Notes: generated by a model not told the origin, from the sequence alone. DNA of 64,000 bases from Cordia subcordata (GCA_028554755.1 JAPTOF010000003.1:4320501-4384500), one strand, 5' to 3'. Shown: positions 32,346 through 44,289, counted from the first letter of the stretch. A program made the numbers and translations.

Positions 32346-33110
32346 TCTTATAGTGAATAGCCAGGATCTTATTAAAGTGGTCTTGGATGGTCACACGTAT
32401 CTAGGATCTTATTAGGTGGTCTTGGATTTTATAAACTTTCTATGTGGTGTGAGTAGCTGTGGTATTAAGTGGTCTTGGATTTTATAAACTTTCTATGTGG
32501 TGTGACTAGCGAGGATCTTATTAGTCTTGGATTTTATGAACTTTCTATATGGTGTGAGTAGCCTTGGTGTTAAATGGTCTTGGATTTTATGAACTTTCTA
32601 TGTGGTGTGAGTAGCTGTGGTATGAGTAGCCAGGATCTTATTAAAGTGGTCTTGGAGAGTCATATGTAGCCAAGATCTTATTAAGTGGTCTTGGATTTTG
32701 TGAACTTTTTATGTAGGAGGAGGATAGCCAAGATCTTATTAAAGTGGTCTTGGAGCGTCACTTCGTTGCCAGGATCTTATTAAAGTGGTTGTGGATGGTC
32801 ACACGTAACTAAGATCTTATTAAGTGGTCTTAGATTTTTTGAACTTTCTATGTGGAAGGAATAATATTCCAACTCTCCCCCTCACGTGACCTGATTTGGT
32901 AATTGAAAGAAGGGCATGTGGATAAAGAAGGGTCACACATGGGCAAATATAATTGACCCATAATCTGGGCTCTAATACCATCTAAAGAATCCTGAGGTTC
33001 TAACATAAAACCTTGCTAGGTGGAGTAGCTCAAGATCTTATTTAGTGGTTTTAGATTTTATGAACTTTATATGTGGGAGGAATAATATTCTAATAGAACT
33101 AAGGGTATGT
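32346..33110. repeat. Tandem array B: AGGATCTTATTAAAGTGGTC units with a tRNA primer-site motif
   Basis: About ten diverged units of AGGATCTTATTAAAGTGGTC plus TTGGATTTTATGAACTTTC and TATGTGGTGTGAGTAGC. At 32968-32980 GGCTCTAATACCA is the reverse complement of a tRNA-Met primer site (TGGTATTAGAGCC), and GTGGGAGGAATAATATTC occurs near both ends (32855-32875, 33073-33091). A TRIM-like element whose LTR part was amplified in tandem is a reasonable reading. The same phrases recur singly at 36060-36118. Confidence 0.7.
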
Positions 33111-33575
33111 TGATCCTTACTCGCATCTTGATAAACGAATAATCAACTCTATATCCAATTTGAGATCTCAAATCGACATTTGGATTAATGTCAATTAATC
33201 ACAGATCTACGTTTCTTAATCTTCCAACTCAAAGCGGGCCACAAAGCTAGGAAATGCTATTGTTTTATCCCTAGAGAACAGCATAGTAGAATGCTCAGGT
33301 GGCTCCAACTTAGTGATTAATAATGCTTTGATAAAACCTAAGACTTATAGATCTGAACCTTATTCCTAGACAAATGTAATGTGTATCTTTGCAGAAGTTA
33401 GTGCAGGTGACAGTTGAGGTTGAGTTTGAGTACTTTTAGCCGTATAATGAAGCTTGAGGTGTAAAGGAATGAGTAAACAATTGAAAGCACAATAATCGAT
33501 TTGTACTTCAAACCCAAGTAATGACGAATATAAAGCCTGTGAAATAAAGAAGAGGATCCTCAAGATAGTCAAGGA
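33111..33575. repeat. Duplicated block upstream of the second CBL remnant
   Basis: Matches 3200-3530 and part of 4190-4260 (TATCCAATTTGAGATCTCAA, CAACTCAAAGCGGGCCAC, GTAATGTGTATCTTTGCAG). Part of the sequence between is deleted relative to RLP-A's flank, including two CBL exons. Confidence 0.65.
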
Positions 33576-33591
33576 GACATGGAACGCTGAC

Positions 33592-33958
33592 CTTTTCTTT
33601 CTCGATATATACTGTCTGCCTTAGGTCATGTAGTCTAAATGCAACTGCCAAGAGAACATATATCTTTAGTTAAAAATTAAAACTACTAAATTTTAGAAAA
33701 TGAGCATATCTTTCATCAGATGCTTGCAGTTTATTAAAGATTGTATATATCGCATACAATTGATTCTTACATGCAATTTTGGATGGAGCACCGTCAGTGA
33801 TCGGACAAATTCTCCAAATTCGATCACCCCATTTCTTTTGACTCAAAGATCTGTGTAAATGCCAAAGGTACAAAATTAATAGTGCTAACCATCATTGATT
33901 ATGGAGTGGCTTATTTTCCTAAATAGCACAAATAATGCCTCTACTTCACTCATTGTAA
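33592..33958 (-). pseudogene. Second CBL remnant, three damaged exons
   Basis: Minus strand: 33958 to about 33891 (TMSEVEALFVLFRKISHSI), fused directly into intron sequence by a deletion; 33850-33771 is a shortened copy of the EF-hand exon, with the LFD stretch and part of HPNAPVED missing; 33644-33592 (FAFRLHDLRQTVYIEKEK) has an intact 53-bp size and GTCAGC donor. The 60-bp exon and the two 3' exons are gone. It is clearly a relic of the same duplication as 3678-5078. Confidence 0.82.
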
Positions 33959-33969
33959 CTTCAGGGCAC

Positions 33970-34424
33970 AGTTACTGTGCAAAACTATTGTCTTCTCGCT
34001 GATTTTCTGTAGATGTGTTCCTCTATTTTCATCTTAAAGTGTTCCATTAACCAAAAAATAGTTTTCAGTGACTAATTTTTTAGATTTTCAAACATTGAAA
34101 AATCAAAAAGATATTTTCCAAAAAACATTTTCTGGCAAACAATTAGGGCCCATGTTACTGGAAGCAAGACCTGCCAGTTCTCTTTGCTCTTCTGGTCTAT
34201 TTGGATGTTTTTTGTTTGACTTGCATTTTACACCATGTAGTTTGAAGTCCTTGCTCCATCACATAAATCAATACAAGAGGTTATCAATGTGCATACCAAA
34301 AAGTCAAGGTCTTGATTTTAATTCACTGACTTGTCGTTATTTTAACAGGAATGAATAAATGCATCATTGTGCTCTCACCAATGAGCAATTACAAGTAAAA
34401 ATGGAGCAACTACTATAAGACAAA
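33970..34424 (+). promoter_or_regulatory. R2/R1 piece and orphan RLP upstream module with dead start
   Basis: R2 phrases (ATGTTCCTCTATTTTC, GACTAATTTTT) lead into R1 (CTGGTCTATTTGGATG) and then the RLP module (GAAGTCCTTGCTCCATCAC, GAATAAATGCATCATTGTGC). ATG at 34401 reads Met-Glu-Gln-Leu-Leu-stop. This is the uninterrupted form of the site where the LINE landed at 17719. No RLP body follows. Confidence 0.6.
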
Positions 34425-34699
34425 TAGTGTGTTTGAAATAATCTTATTTTATGATACTTATCCTATTAAAATGAGGATATATTTTATAAAATTTAAGATA
34501 TTTTATTACATGCATCCTATAAGAACTCAAAATAAACTATACTTTTTATCTTATAAGATATAAACAGACCATCATTATTTTATTTTTTACAACTATAGAA
34601 ATATGATATCTTATGGCAAGCATAGTATAAAACTCAAAACAAGTCATATTTTTCTATATAAAAAAAAAATCTTATAATAAGCATATACCAAACAGCGCA
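34425..34699. mobile_element. MITE, TAGTGTGTTTG family, copy 1
   Basis: Ends TAGTGTGTTTG and (reverse complement) TGCGCTGTTTG, with subterminal ATACTTATCCTATTAAAATG and CTTATAAGATATAAAC. Flanks AAA/AAA. The related segment at 19125 lacks it. Sister copies are 55057-55317 and 61841-62147. Confidence 0.75.
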
Positions 34700-36545
34700 A
34701 AAGTTTAGACAGTAAAACCATTCCTCTTTTTAAAGAATTTTAAGTGTAATTCTTTTTTACTTGAACGTAAATTACAGTTTTTTCTTTTTGAAATCAAAAG
34801 CATTTAACAATCGAAGCACGTATTATCTGATTTATAAATAATTATAAGCAGGAAGAAGATCAAATTGGTAAGCGTGTTGGTTTATTATTCACTAGCTTTT
34901 TACACCATTTCCTTCCCGAATCATGATACTCTCATATCTTTAGTTTTCTCATATTGTATTAGAAGAAAATCTTAACCATTCATATATGAATAATATTATC
35001 TCGGCTATTCATGAAATTTAAATCCCAAAAAAGGTGGGTGTTGAGAGGAAGAAAGAGTATTTAAAAAAAAAAATTCCTCTTTCAGAATTTAAATTTCATG
35101 GTTGATGAAATGATCCAAACATGAGCAATTAAGATTTCTTTCACATCAGTATCAGAGAACATTTTGATATAAGAGGGTCGTAATCTGCCTTGCATGGATT
35201 GAGTTATTTTACACACACACATATAAAAAGTATCTCAATAATCTTAAAAAGAAGATTATTTATTATTTATAAACAATGGACATTAATAAGAATTATAATT
35301 TGGAAAAGGAAACAAATTGTAATCAGTAGTAAAATGAAGTGATAAGGTAAATGGAAAATAAAATAAATTGGAAAAGGAAAAAAAATTGTAATTGGGGCCA
35401 AAATGGTTGAGGCACAGCAAGAGAGAAACTAAATTGGGGCCAAATTTCTAGGTTATTAATGACAATTAATCTAACAGAAGGTAAAGCTGAAACGTGCCAT
35501 AAATTAGAAGCAACAGAAAAAGAGTGAAAAAAATGAATGCAGCAGTCATTGTTGTAGCATAATAGATAGATTGTAAACTATAGTGGCATGCTTATAAGAA
35601 TGTCTTAAGTTGGATAATTAATTTGGGCTCCTTAATTTTAACTGTTATGTCGGTAAATGTTAAAGACAAAACACAGATAGATTATGAAATCAATTCTTAT
35701 ATTAGTTAATGTCAAAGAGAGAAACATCAATCGTATATTTTCCCTTGGATTGTTTTGTTCGACTTATTTTAGCTCTTCTAGTTTCTACAATTTCCACTTA
35801 ATATGCATTTTTTGTAAAGAATCTTGAGGTTCCATCCTAAATTACAAAAAAATTGGATTTGAGATGGAAAATTTTTGTTTCAAACTTAAAAAATTTCGTT
35901 TCAAAATGGATTTGAGATGGAATTTGAGACAGAAATTTTCCATCTCAAAATGCCTCGTCTCAAATTTTGAAACGAACAATTCTGTCTCTAATTGAGATGG
36001 AAAATTTTCCGTCTCAAATATGTATTAACTTAAGAGAAAATTTCGATACGAGGAGTGGCCCAGGACCCTTATTATGTGGTCTTAAATCTTATTATTTTTT
36101 TATGTTGGGGGAATAACATTTTTAGCCATAGATATTACAATGCCTAATATGGAAATATAATTTTAAATTTTTTGTGCTTTATTTTTATTTATATTAGGTA
36201 ATTTTGAAAACATATTTTGTTTTTTTGATAAAATTTTATATTATAATTAATTATTATTTTATAAGTGTATATAATTTTTGTTTTGGATTTAAAATTTAAA
36301 CCAAACCTTCTCCTAATGTAAATATCATTTTTCGTATAAAATTTTGTGTCCACCACTAATTGTAAGAATCTTTGCTATCAACTTTGACAATAACAGACAA
36401 AGGAGGCATTAAAACTTAAAATGTCTCGTATGTTCTCAATTCCTCAGAAATATAGGACTTCAAATTTTTGTTTTTTGAATCTTTTTTAAACCAAGGTAGT
36501 TAATTGAGTGTCTCTTAGATTCATGAAGAACAGAACTACGAGAGC
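34700..36545. other. Duplicated noncoding DNA with an inverted-repeat-rich insert at about 35815-36120
   Basis: Partner of 19131-19850. Extra DNA at 34905-35570 (no gene seen) and at 35815-36120 is absent from the partner. The latter contains several copies of GAGATGGAAAATTTT and its complement AAAATTTTCCGTCTCAAA, a foldback, followed by a single copy of array-B phrases. The flanks ATTTTTTG/ATTTTTAG could be a target duplication. Confidence 0.5.
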
Positions 36546-38345
36546 TCGAGGAATGGATATTGAAAAATACACTAGCAACTCTAACAATAAGCATTCTTGA
36601 TCATTGTGACTCGGTGTGGGAAAATGAACTGCAAATCAATAACCAATTCTTAACCCGCAAGCGTACAGATTGTTCGTGATATAGTGTGTATGAGTGCAGG
36701 TATCATTTCCGCAAGGAGGTTCCTTAGTTTGGTCTCTATGTGCTCTGGTGCCTAAAACTAGCTACATGCGTATATTGGTTTTCTTGGGATGGAAGAGAGC
36801 TCGATAAAATAGAAAATAAAACCTAAACTATGGAAGAACTAGAGGTGTCAAAGTAAGGAAAGAAAGCTCTACAAAGTAGAGGATGATCTAGGGTGATTGT
36901 GTGTTACAAATAAGTTCGGGTTATGATGATGATTTGGGTCTATCCATGGCTTTGATTGCTCTATTAAGGACCTTAGCTAATTAACCTTATTATCTTCTAA
37001 TTGCAGGTGGACTCCTATCCCTAAGCGTAAACTCTTAGTAGCATAGGATTCTCTAAGCCAATTGTAGTTTTCGAGCTTAATTAACTAAGTTCTCTTGCCG
37101 GCCTTCACCAACTAACCTTATTATCCTCTAGGCACCAGTGAAATTCTATCCCTAGATGGATCCTTCCTAGAGCATAGCTCGGTTTTTATGACCTAGGGTT
37201 TTTGGGCCTAGCTAATTGGGTCCCGAGTGATGTTGATTAGGTCTAATCTTAGTGTTTAACTTGTTTGCTGGGTTTAAAGTTAAGAACTAAGTCACCTAGA
37301 AAGGATTAAACTAGTTGAAAGCCTATTAACTGGGTTTAAAGCTAAAGACCACTCAACCAAGCTTAAACATAAGTTAAGAACCATTAATCAAACATCACAA
37401 TAACAAGATGCAAGCAGTAATTGTACAAATTATGCATACATCTTCACTTAAGCATTTTATCGAACACATAAAAATGTTTGAATCAAGCCTTTGAACAACA
37501 TAAGCAAGCATGTATTAAGACCCAAAGATAGTTTAAAAGTTAATTATTCAAAGCCTTAACCTAATATACAACAACAAACACCTAAAGATCTAACCTAATC
37601 AAACATTACATTTGCAAGAAAAAAGAAGAAAAATAAAGAGAAGTTCCCTAAATCTTGCTTCCAATCCAAAGCAAATCTCTTCTAATCCTTGTTACAAGCT
37701 TCAATCCATACTTGGTATGGATGGAAATTGATGTTTTTGGGCATTGGTTAAGTGGGTAAAAGGATTAGGGTTTTTATTTCTAAAGTTCCTCCCCTAAAAA
37801 TGATCTAAAATGGGCTTTAAAAAGACTTTCAGCACAACTACTGGTCGACCGGTTCTTGAGCATGCTCAGCTACCTAGAAAATGTTTCTCTTTGTTTGTAG
37901 CGACTGAGGGAGCCGGTCGACTAGCTCCTGGAGCTTGGTTGGCCAGTTATCTCTTTTCTTGTCCAATTCGCATCTGTTTTGCTTCATTTCACTCCGGGAC
38001 TTCCTTCTTCACCTGGTGCACCCATTAATATCTTCAAATCTTGTTCTGGCACATACATTCTTCCCCATATTCTTTATGGAATTCATTCCATAGGCTCAAG
38101 CATCTTCCATTTTCCTCAACTTCACTCGAAAAGCACCTAAGTCATGCAAAAGTGCACTTAGTGTAGCATTTATGCAATTAATCACCTTATGTACAACTAT
38201 TAATAAATATGCATAAACTCTATACTAAATGCACACAATTAAGCTCTAAAATATCCTAAGAAGTGTATGCAAACATTATATGCAAGCATACACAAATCAC
38301 ACACATCAATTCTCACCTAATCAAAAAGAGAAGATAGACTCCTGA
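36546..38345. mobile_element. Probable noncoding LTR-retrotransposon-derived segment
   Basis: The stretch CTTAACCCGCAAGCGTAC...GATTGTTCGTG...GGTATCATTTCCGCAAGGAGG (broken here) resembles a phrase I associate with noncoding parts of plant LTR retrotransposons. It is followed by a region with two similar clauses (AACCTTATTATC(T/C)TCTA near 36980 and 37110; CTAAGCGTAAAC / CTAGATGGATCC). No gag or pol frame was found and I could not define LTRs. It interrupts sequence similar to 62.7 kb. Confidence 0.35.
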
Positions 38346-39112
38346 GAAACGATGCTACTATCTTTTGAGCCTAATACCAATCTTTGCTTCATCACGAGGC
38401 AAAATAACCTTGTCTCATGCAATTTTACAGTAGTACTTATTAAAACAATTTCTCCACATCTAAAAATTAACATCTCTACTTTTATTTTATAATGTCTTGA
38501 GCTATTATTCTTATTAACCAGTAATTCAATGAAAGATCAAGGTCATCGATGGTAATTGACAACACTACTTTTGGCTTGGCTTGTGAACATCAATGCAATA
38601 GATTTAACTATAAATGATATACATTGTACAATAAAGACAACCATTCTTTCTAGTAGAACGAATAGGTACAATTGACAATCCATTGTCACGGAGTATAGAA
38701 AAACTCTTGGAAGCAAAAAGCGATCATGAGATTGGAGATATTTCTTTTTAGTGGACTGCTTGACCAATTAATTCATAATTCAATGAAAGATCAAGATCAT
38801 CAACGGTAATGGACAACTATTGAGTTGACTTTACTTATCATTGTCACTGTAATAGGTTAACCATAAGTAATATGTTGGGTAACAAAGACAGCCATTCTCT
38901 TTAGCAGAATGAATACGTAAAATTGACAATTAATTCTTGTGGAATATAAAGAACTCTTGAAAAGAATGAACCATTGTGAAATAGAGAAATGTCTTTTTAG
39001 TGGACTACTTAACCAATTATTTTTAAGATGGAAGCTAAATTGATTTTTTTTTTTTTGAAGATGGAAACTTTTAATCCACAATTTATTACAAGATCAAGGT
39101 CATCAATGGTAA
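38346..39112. repeat. R1 repeat array (partner 62720-64000)
   Basis: Begins with GGCAAAATAACCTTGTCTCA, matching 62770 (GGCAAAAAGCCTTGTCTCA), then three R1 units (GAAAGATCAAGGTCATCG, CAATAGGTTAACCATAA, GAATACGTAAAATTGACAA). No gene. Confidence 0.65.
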
Positions 39113-39115
39113 TTG

Positions 39116-39849
39116 CACTACAAGAAATCAAACTAGCAGTTACAGCTCCCATTTATATTTAGAAGTATTACAAAATTTAATAGTTACGCTTGGCATAAGT
39201 GTGAAGACTTTTAATGTTACTAAAAATTGATGCTACACTTGGAAACATAGTTAATGTTCATCACACTTGAAAGTGTAGTTAATGTTTGTTAGAGTTGGAA
39301 GTGTAACTCATTTAGGCATGGACTAGATGAAGTTTGAACTTTGTTATTGAGATGTAACAAATGCATTTTTAAATTTATATTAGTTACACTTCTAAATTTT
39401 TTACTTTCCTAAAAAATTAAATATAAAAATTTCAATACCATTGTTACAATTGAAAATGTAACAAATATTTTGTTACATTTGAAACCTTAATTAAAATAAA
39501 AGTCATTAGTTTACACTTCCACACTTACTCAAGCAGAACAAAAGTACGTAAGTACTGCCCCCAGGGGCATAGGTGAGTTGGTAAGTGGCCAGGTGATTAG
39601 GGTGGAGACACCCTGACAACGCGGGATCGAGTCCGTGTGGCGGCAGTACTCCGCTGAAATATTGCGGGGGCTGTTGCTGGATTTCCACGCCCGTTGGTCC
39701 TCTCCCTGGTCGGGCTGCCACTCACGCACATCCCTCGATTTACCTCCCGCCTGGTTAAGGGGCCTCTGGCCAGGTGGGAAAGGGGTTCTCCTTTGGTTAA
39801 CCCTTTTAAAAAAAAAAGTACGTAAGTACTAGCCTAAAATCTTCTAGTG
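39116..39849. mobile_element. Non-autonomous CACTA element inserted in R1, TTG target duplication
   Basis: Left end CACTACAAGAAAT, right end (reverse complement) CACTAGAAGATTT, with TTG on both sides (39113-39115, 39850-39852). R1 copies without the element read AATTGGCAACAATTG at this point (20205), so the insertion is exact. The interior has many GTAAC/TTAATGTT motifs as subterminal repeats and a nested SINE. No transposase. Confidence 0.88.
39557..39817 (+). mobile_element. tRNA-derived SINE nested in the CACTA element
   Basis: GTACGTAAGTACT (with extra A) flanks it on both sides (39541-39556 and 39818-39830). It has a Pol III A box (AGGTGAGTTGGTAAGT, 39571-39586), a B box (GGGATCGAGTCC, 39623-39634), a GC-rich body and an A tail. 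Order and spacing are right for a tRNA-related SINE. Open frames across it are accidental. Confidence 0.92.
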
Positions 39850-39852
39850 TTG

Positions 39853-40088
39853 GCAACAATTGACTTGACTTGTCATCATCAATGCAATAAATTAATGAAA
39901 ACAATACGTTGTACGATAAAACACTGCCATTTTTTTCTAGCACAATGGACACGTAAAAGTTGACAAATAATGAGAAACCATTATGAGATAGAGAAATGTC
40001 TTTTGATTGTTTCTAAACCTTACCATATAACTAGATACAAGATTTGCAATTTTCTTTGAATTTTTGGTCTATTTGAATTCCTTTTGCT
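39853..40088. repeat. R1 unit, right half after the CACTA insertion
   Basis: Continues CAACAATTGACTTGACTTG through GGTCTATTTGAATTCC, then breaks off at the hAT-like left end. Confidence 0.65.
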
Positions 40089-41189
40089 CAGGGGTGGCTC
40101 AAGGGTAAAGTAATTAAAGCCATTGCTTTTGGCCCTCAAAATTTTTAGGCCTCAAAATTTTAGAACAAAAATTATTTAGTTATCATAAAAATTCTAATTT
40201 AACATCTTTCTTATAATTAGCCAAGATCCTACTAATATCTAATAAACCTCAAATTTTCTCTTGTTCACATTAATTAGTTAACTACAATCACATCATTATT
40301 TTTTCATGAAACTTATTTTTATCAAATCTTCTCGAAATAAAAATTGTCATTTCTAATACAAAATCATCAACTATTTTTGTTAATTAATTAAAACTAGTGT
40401 TTTATTTTTAACCTTCAATGACTCCCATAATATCTATTTCCTTCATTACGATTTAACTATACCAAAATCTCCTTCTCCAATACCATTGTTTACCTCCAAA
40501 GAACTCTAATTATGTTTTAGTTTTGAATATTCTTCACTATATTATAATCATTTGCAATCTTCTTCTCAATTACACCCTACTTAGTCTTTATCATATTTTT
40601 GTCCCATGACAAGCCAAAAGAAATTATTTTTTCTTCTTGAGAAACGTTATCATTCCATTGGATGACTCTGCAAAAGATCAGTTCTTTTGTAAGCAGACTT
40701 TCATTACTAGGTCCTTTTGTTCTAACCTCTAAATATTTTTTATATTAGTCTTTATTTATATTCTTCTAAGGATATTTATTGTTTTTGTGATACATAAGAA
40801 TTTAAATATGACAACTTAAAAATATAAAAGTGTAACTAATATAAATTTAAAAAATGCATTTGTTACATCTCAAAGTGTGACAAAGTTTGAATTTTATTTG
40901 ATCTATGTGTAAATTAATTATACTCCAAATGTAACAAACATTAACTATACTTCCAAATGTGACAAACATTAGTTACACTTCTAAGTGTAGCATCAAGTTT
41001 TAGTTACATTGCAAATATTTAGGCTTGGGTCATGCGTAACTAGTTAATTTTGTTACAAATCTAAACATAACTAAGAATTACAATATGTGTAACTACTAGA
41101 TTAAATTCTTGTAGTACATTAAGGGTAAAAATTTATATAAATTACTTCTACATTGACCCCACTAAAAGAATTTTTTGGCTCCGTCCCTA
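40089..41189. mobile_element. hAT-like element of about 1.1 kb with CACTA-type DNA inside
   Basis: Left end CAGGGGTGGCTCAAGG and right end (reverse complement) TAGGGACGGAGCCAAAAAA are of the CAGGGGCGGAGCC hAT type. 8-bp flanks differ, so the two ends may belong to different or rearranged copies. About 40800-41113 is an inverted, diverged copy of the left part of the 39116 CACTA element, ending in TTCTTGTAGTA. No transposase was recognised. Confidence 0.55.
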
Positions 41190-41420
41190 ACTCCATAGCT
41201 ATAGATTGTCAATTTTACATATTTTTGTCATACTATTTCTATTAATTCTGCGTGTTCATTCCACTAAGCAAAACGATGTCTTTATTGTATGACGGATCAT
41301 TTGCGTTAACCTATTCTATTGATGATGACAAATCAAGTCAAATGCTGTCATTTAGTACCGAAGACCTTGTCCTTTTTGTAGCATTCTCAATCAGAATTAT
41401 GAAATAATTGGTACAAAACA
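41190..41420 (-). repeat. R1 unit in inverted orientation
   Basis: The reverse complement contains AAAATTGACAATCTATAGC, AATAAAGACATCG and GCAAATGATCCGTCA in R1 order. It is the only clearly inverted R1 copy in the window. Confidence 0.55.
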
Positions 41421-42319
41421 TGGCATAAATGTGATAAGCACTTGATTCCTGACATTAGAAATATATCTTTATTTTGATTTTGATGTTATGACATGTTTGT
41501 AAGGCGACATTTTGTACTCTTGGTTTTTGTTCTAATAAAATTTTGAGGCACTTTGCCTTTTGAATTGAAAAAAAAAACCCCACATGGCAGAAATCCATGG
41601 CAAGGTTTTGAAATTTATTTTGCCCCTTGAGTTCATTGTAAATTCTCAAAAACCCCCATGAACTTCCATGGTTTCACATGCGGAAAGTTATACCATGTAC
41701 CTTAAAGATTGTGTATTCACTAAGCACTGTGTACTTTCACTAAACAAAGACCATAAAATTTATAAATAAATAGTATAAAAATTATTAACAAACACGTTCA
41801 ATTAAAATGTTCACAAGTTTTTTTTATTTTTTATTCGTAATTTATTAGTTTACCACTTAATATATATTTGTTCACTACTCTTGCACAAACACATACACAA
41901 AAACACATTCATGCACACAAACCCACACAATATTAAATATTGTGAACAAATAATATTAATATTGTGAATAAACAGCATTGATATCCTGAACAAATAGTAC
42001 AAATATTACGAACAAAGGTGAAGAAACATAAAGGATCATGATAGTGAAGGAGTGTAGTATAAATTACACCCACAAGCCACATTTTCCCAAATCACTGCAA
42101 CCTACTTCACAATGTTAATAATTTCTGAAATAGCAAAAAATTTAACTACATGTTTTTACCAACTTGCTCGTATCTCTTTTTGCAATTCTCGATTTTGCTA
42201 TCCAAATCACTCCCTTAACGTTGCCTATAATCCCAACAATAATTTCCCCACATTATCACTAGCTCTCACCATCACACATTCCTCTCATCCCATTCCATTT
42301 CAAAACAAAATTTGATAAA
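41421..42319. other. Noncoding, with GTGAACA motif stretch at 41780-42020
   Basis: 41780-42020 has repeated TTCAC/GTGAACAAATA motifs in both orientations (AAAATGTTCACAAG, TTTGTTCACTACTC, TATTGTGAACAAATAATA), like 9523-9840. The remainder has no recognisable gene. Confidence 0.5.
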
Positions 42320-42527
42320 GGGTCCACTTCAATTGATTTTTTTCCATAAAAATAGCATTTTTTAAAAAAATGTTTTTATTTTGAAATAAGCATTTGAATT
42401 AATTTTTTAAAAAAATATAACTCTGAATAAAGCTCAATTTTAGTTCTTTCCACAAGGCATAGGTTTGAGATTCTAAAAAGAAAATAGCTTTTTAAAAGTT
42501 ATATATAAAGCCAATTCAAGCAAGCCC
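42320..42527. mobile_element. MITE, GGGxC.xCTTxAATTG family
   Basis: Ends GGGTCCACTTCAATTGATT and (reverse complement) GGGCTTGCTTGAATTGGCT. AAA on both sides. A/T-run interior like the 8116 element. Confidence 0.6.
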
Positions 42528-43680
42528 AAAATCATATCAATTACAAAACGTTGTTTTTAAAAGCCAACTAGAGTAAACCCCATGCAATGCATAGGAGAAA
42601 TGAGTATTATTAATATTTTTATTTATTGGTAATAGTTAATTATATTTTTGCTGTCTATGATAAGATAAAATGTAAACATATTTGTAAAATTTAATTGTTG
42701 TTAAGTTTTTAAGACTAATAATTTTTGTTGTAAAAATGTAATAATTGAATAAATCAAATAATAAATCAAATAATTATCATTGATTTCAATTGGGAGAAAA
42801 TGTAATACAAGAAATAATAACAAATTAACTATTAGCCATTAATGAAACTACCATATTTTTTAGGAAAAAAGAATTATACATGAACAAATTCATTTCTATA
42901 TATTAAAGTGATATATTGAAGCTTATCAAATAAGAAAATATGTATATGAGAGCGCAACTTACTAACGTGCTTCTCGCTCGTGCACTCTATCAAACAAAAG
43001 TGGCAAATAGTTAATAAAACTAACTATACATAAAAAAATGAAAAAGTATTAGAATGTTAGATGTAGGCGGTAGCACGAGTATTATCCGTTGATCAATTGG
43101 TAGTGGATGGCTAGATGGGCTACAAATGAATTGCTAGATTAACAGACACGTGTGAAAATTTATGATTCAAGAATGAGCGAGAAAATGCCTCAAATTTCTC
43201 TTTTACTGGTTGTTTTTTTCATCTAATGTATATAAGATTTTTATATTTTTGTAAAATCAAATAATCTTGAAAAAAATTAAAATGAAGTATATGGAAGAAT
43301 GCGGGAGGAGAAGGAAATATATACATGGAATAAATTTTTTGGAGAAAAAAAGGTATGACATGATGACACGTGCCATAATTTAAAAAGGCAAAAACATTAC
43401 TTTGTAATATATTTAGATGTAGATATAGATAACCATATATATAATTCACAATAAATGAGATTATGAAAACTGAATTATTTTATTTTCACATAGGTAGTTT
43501 TGGAGGAAAAAAAAAAAGACAACACATGGGATAAATAAATAAGGCAATAACATTATTTTATATAATACTAGCTTTTTCCTCCCAGGCGATGCACGGTAGC
43601 GATACAAATTTGATATAGCAAGTGTATAAATAATAATTTTATAAAAATTTTGAGTGCAAAGGTGCAGCCGTCTAGAATGG
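42528..43680. other. AT-rich noncoding stretch
   Basis: No gene is seen. A GC-richer hairpin-like motif with a CTAG next to it (minus strand, GTGCATCGCCTGGG then AAAAAGCTAGT, about 43600-43570) resembles a Helitron 3' end, and AACGTGCTTCTCGCTCGTGC at 42975 looks similar in style. No matching 5' end was found. Confidence 0.35.
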
Positions 43681-44289
43681 AGTATTAAAAAACTTGCAAA
43701 TGGCAAACCATAAAGAGATGGAGAAACATATCTTTTAGTAGACTACTCAACATAACTAATTTGATTATTTCCTATCATACATTAAACTTTGGCATTGAAG
43801 CCCCGACGAACCCACGTGAAAGAAAAGAGGGGCAATTGGAATTATAGGCTGCGTTGTGGTAAATGATTGGGATGGGAAAATATCTTTTAATGGACTACTC
43901 GACACAACCAATTTGATTGTTCCCTATCATACGTTAAAGCTTTGGCATTATAGGATGCTAAACCTGAGAACCCAAAAGTTTTAAATCTAAGGAAACGTGT
44001 GAGGACATGTAGAAAAGCCTCATCCAGTTGCCTCTTGTACTGGTCAATGCCTTTATTTACCAAAAAAAAAAAGGGAAAATTTCCAGTTGATGTTACTCTG
44101 CTCTTTGGAGGTTGGTCTACGACGTAACTAGCCATTAATTTTGCTGGTGAAAGTCTAGCCGATTCAGAAAAACCGTATTCAAATCATATAGATAAACAAT
44201 AAATAGGCCTTTCACAACTAATTTCTAATATAGAGATAGAACTAGCATCTTATGCAGATGAAAATGGAATGCAATTTTGACATGCTTTA
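43681..44289. repeat. R1 scrap and duplicated RLP-CBL intergenic block (partner of 2695-3095)
   Basis: Shows GCTTTGGCATTATAGGATGC, ACATGTAGAAAAGCCTCA, CCAGTTGATGTTACTCTGC and CTAGCATCTTATGCAGATG in the same order as 2.7-3.1 kb. It stops where a copia LTR inserts at 44290. Confidence 0.65.

Noticed and set aside
37810..38028. 72-residue frame at 37.8 kb
   Set aside because: No recognisable domain or start context; lies in a noncoding retroelement-like segment.
39506..39832. Three GC-rich open frames near 39.6 kb
   Set aside because: They lie in the SINE body with A and B boxes, an A tail and target duplications; not protein coding.
43565..43625. Helitron 3' end on the minus strand
   Set aside because: A hairpin-like motif before CTAGT is present, but no 5' end was found and R1 DNA begins within 100 bases.
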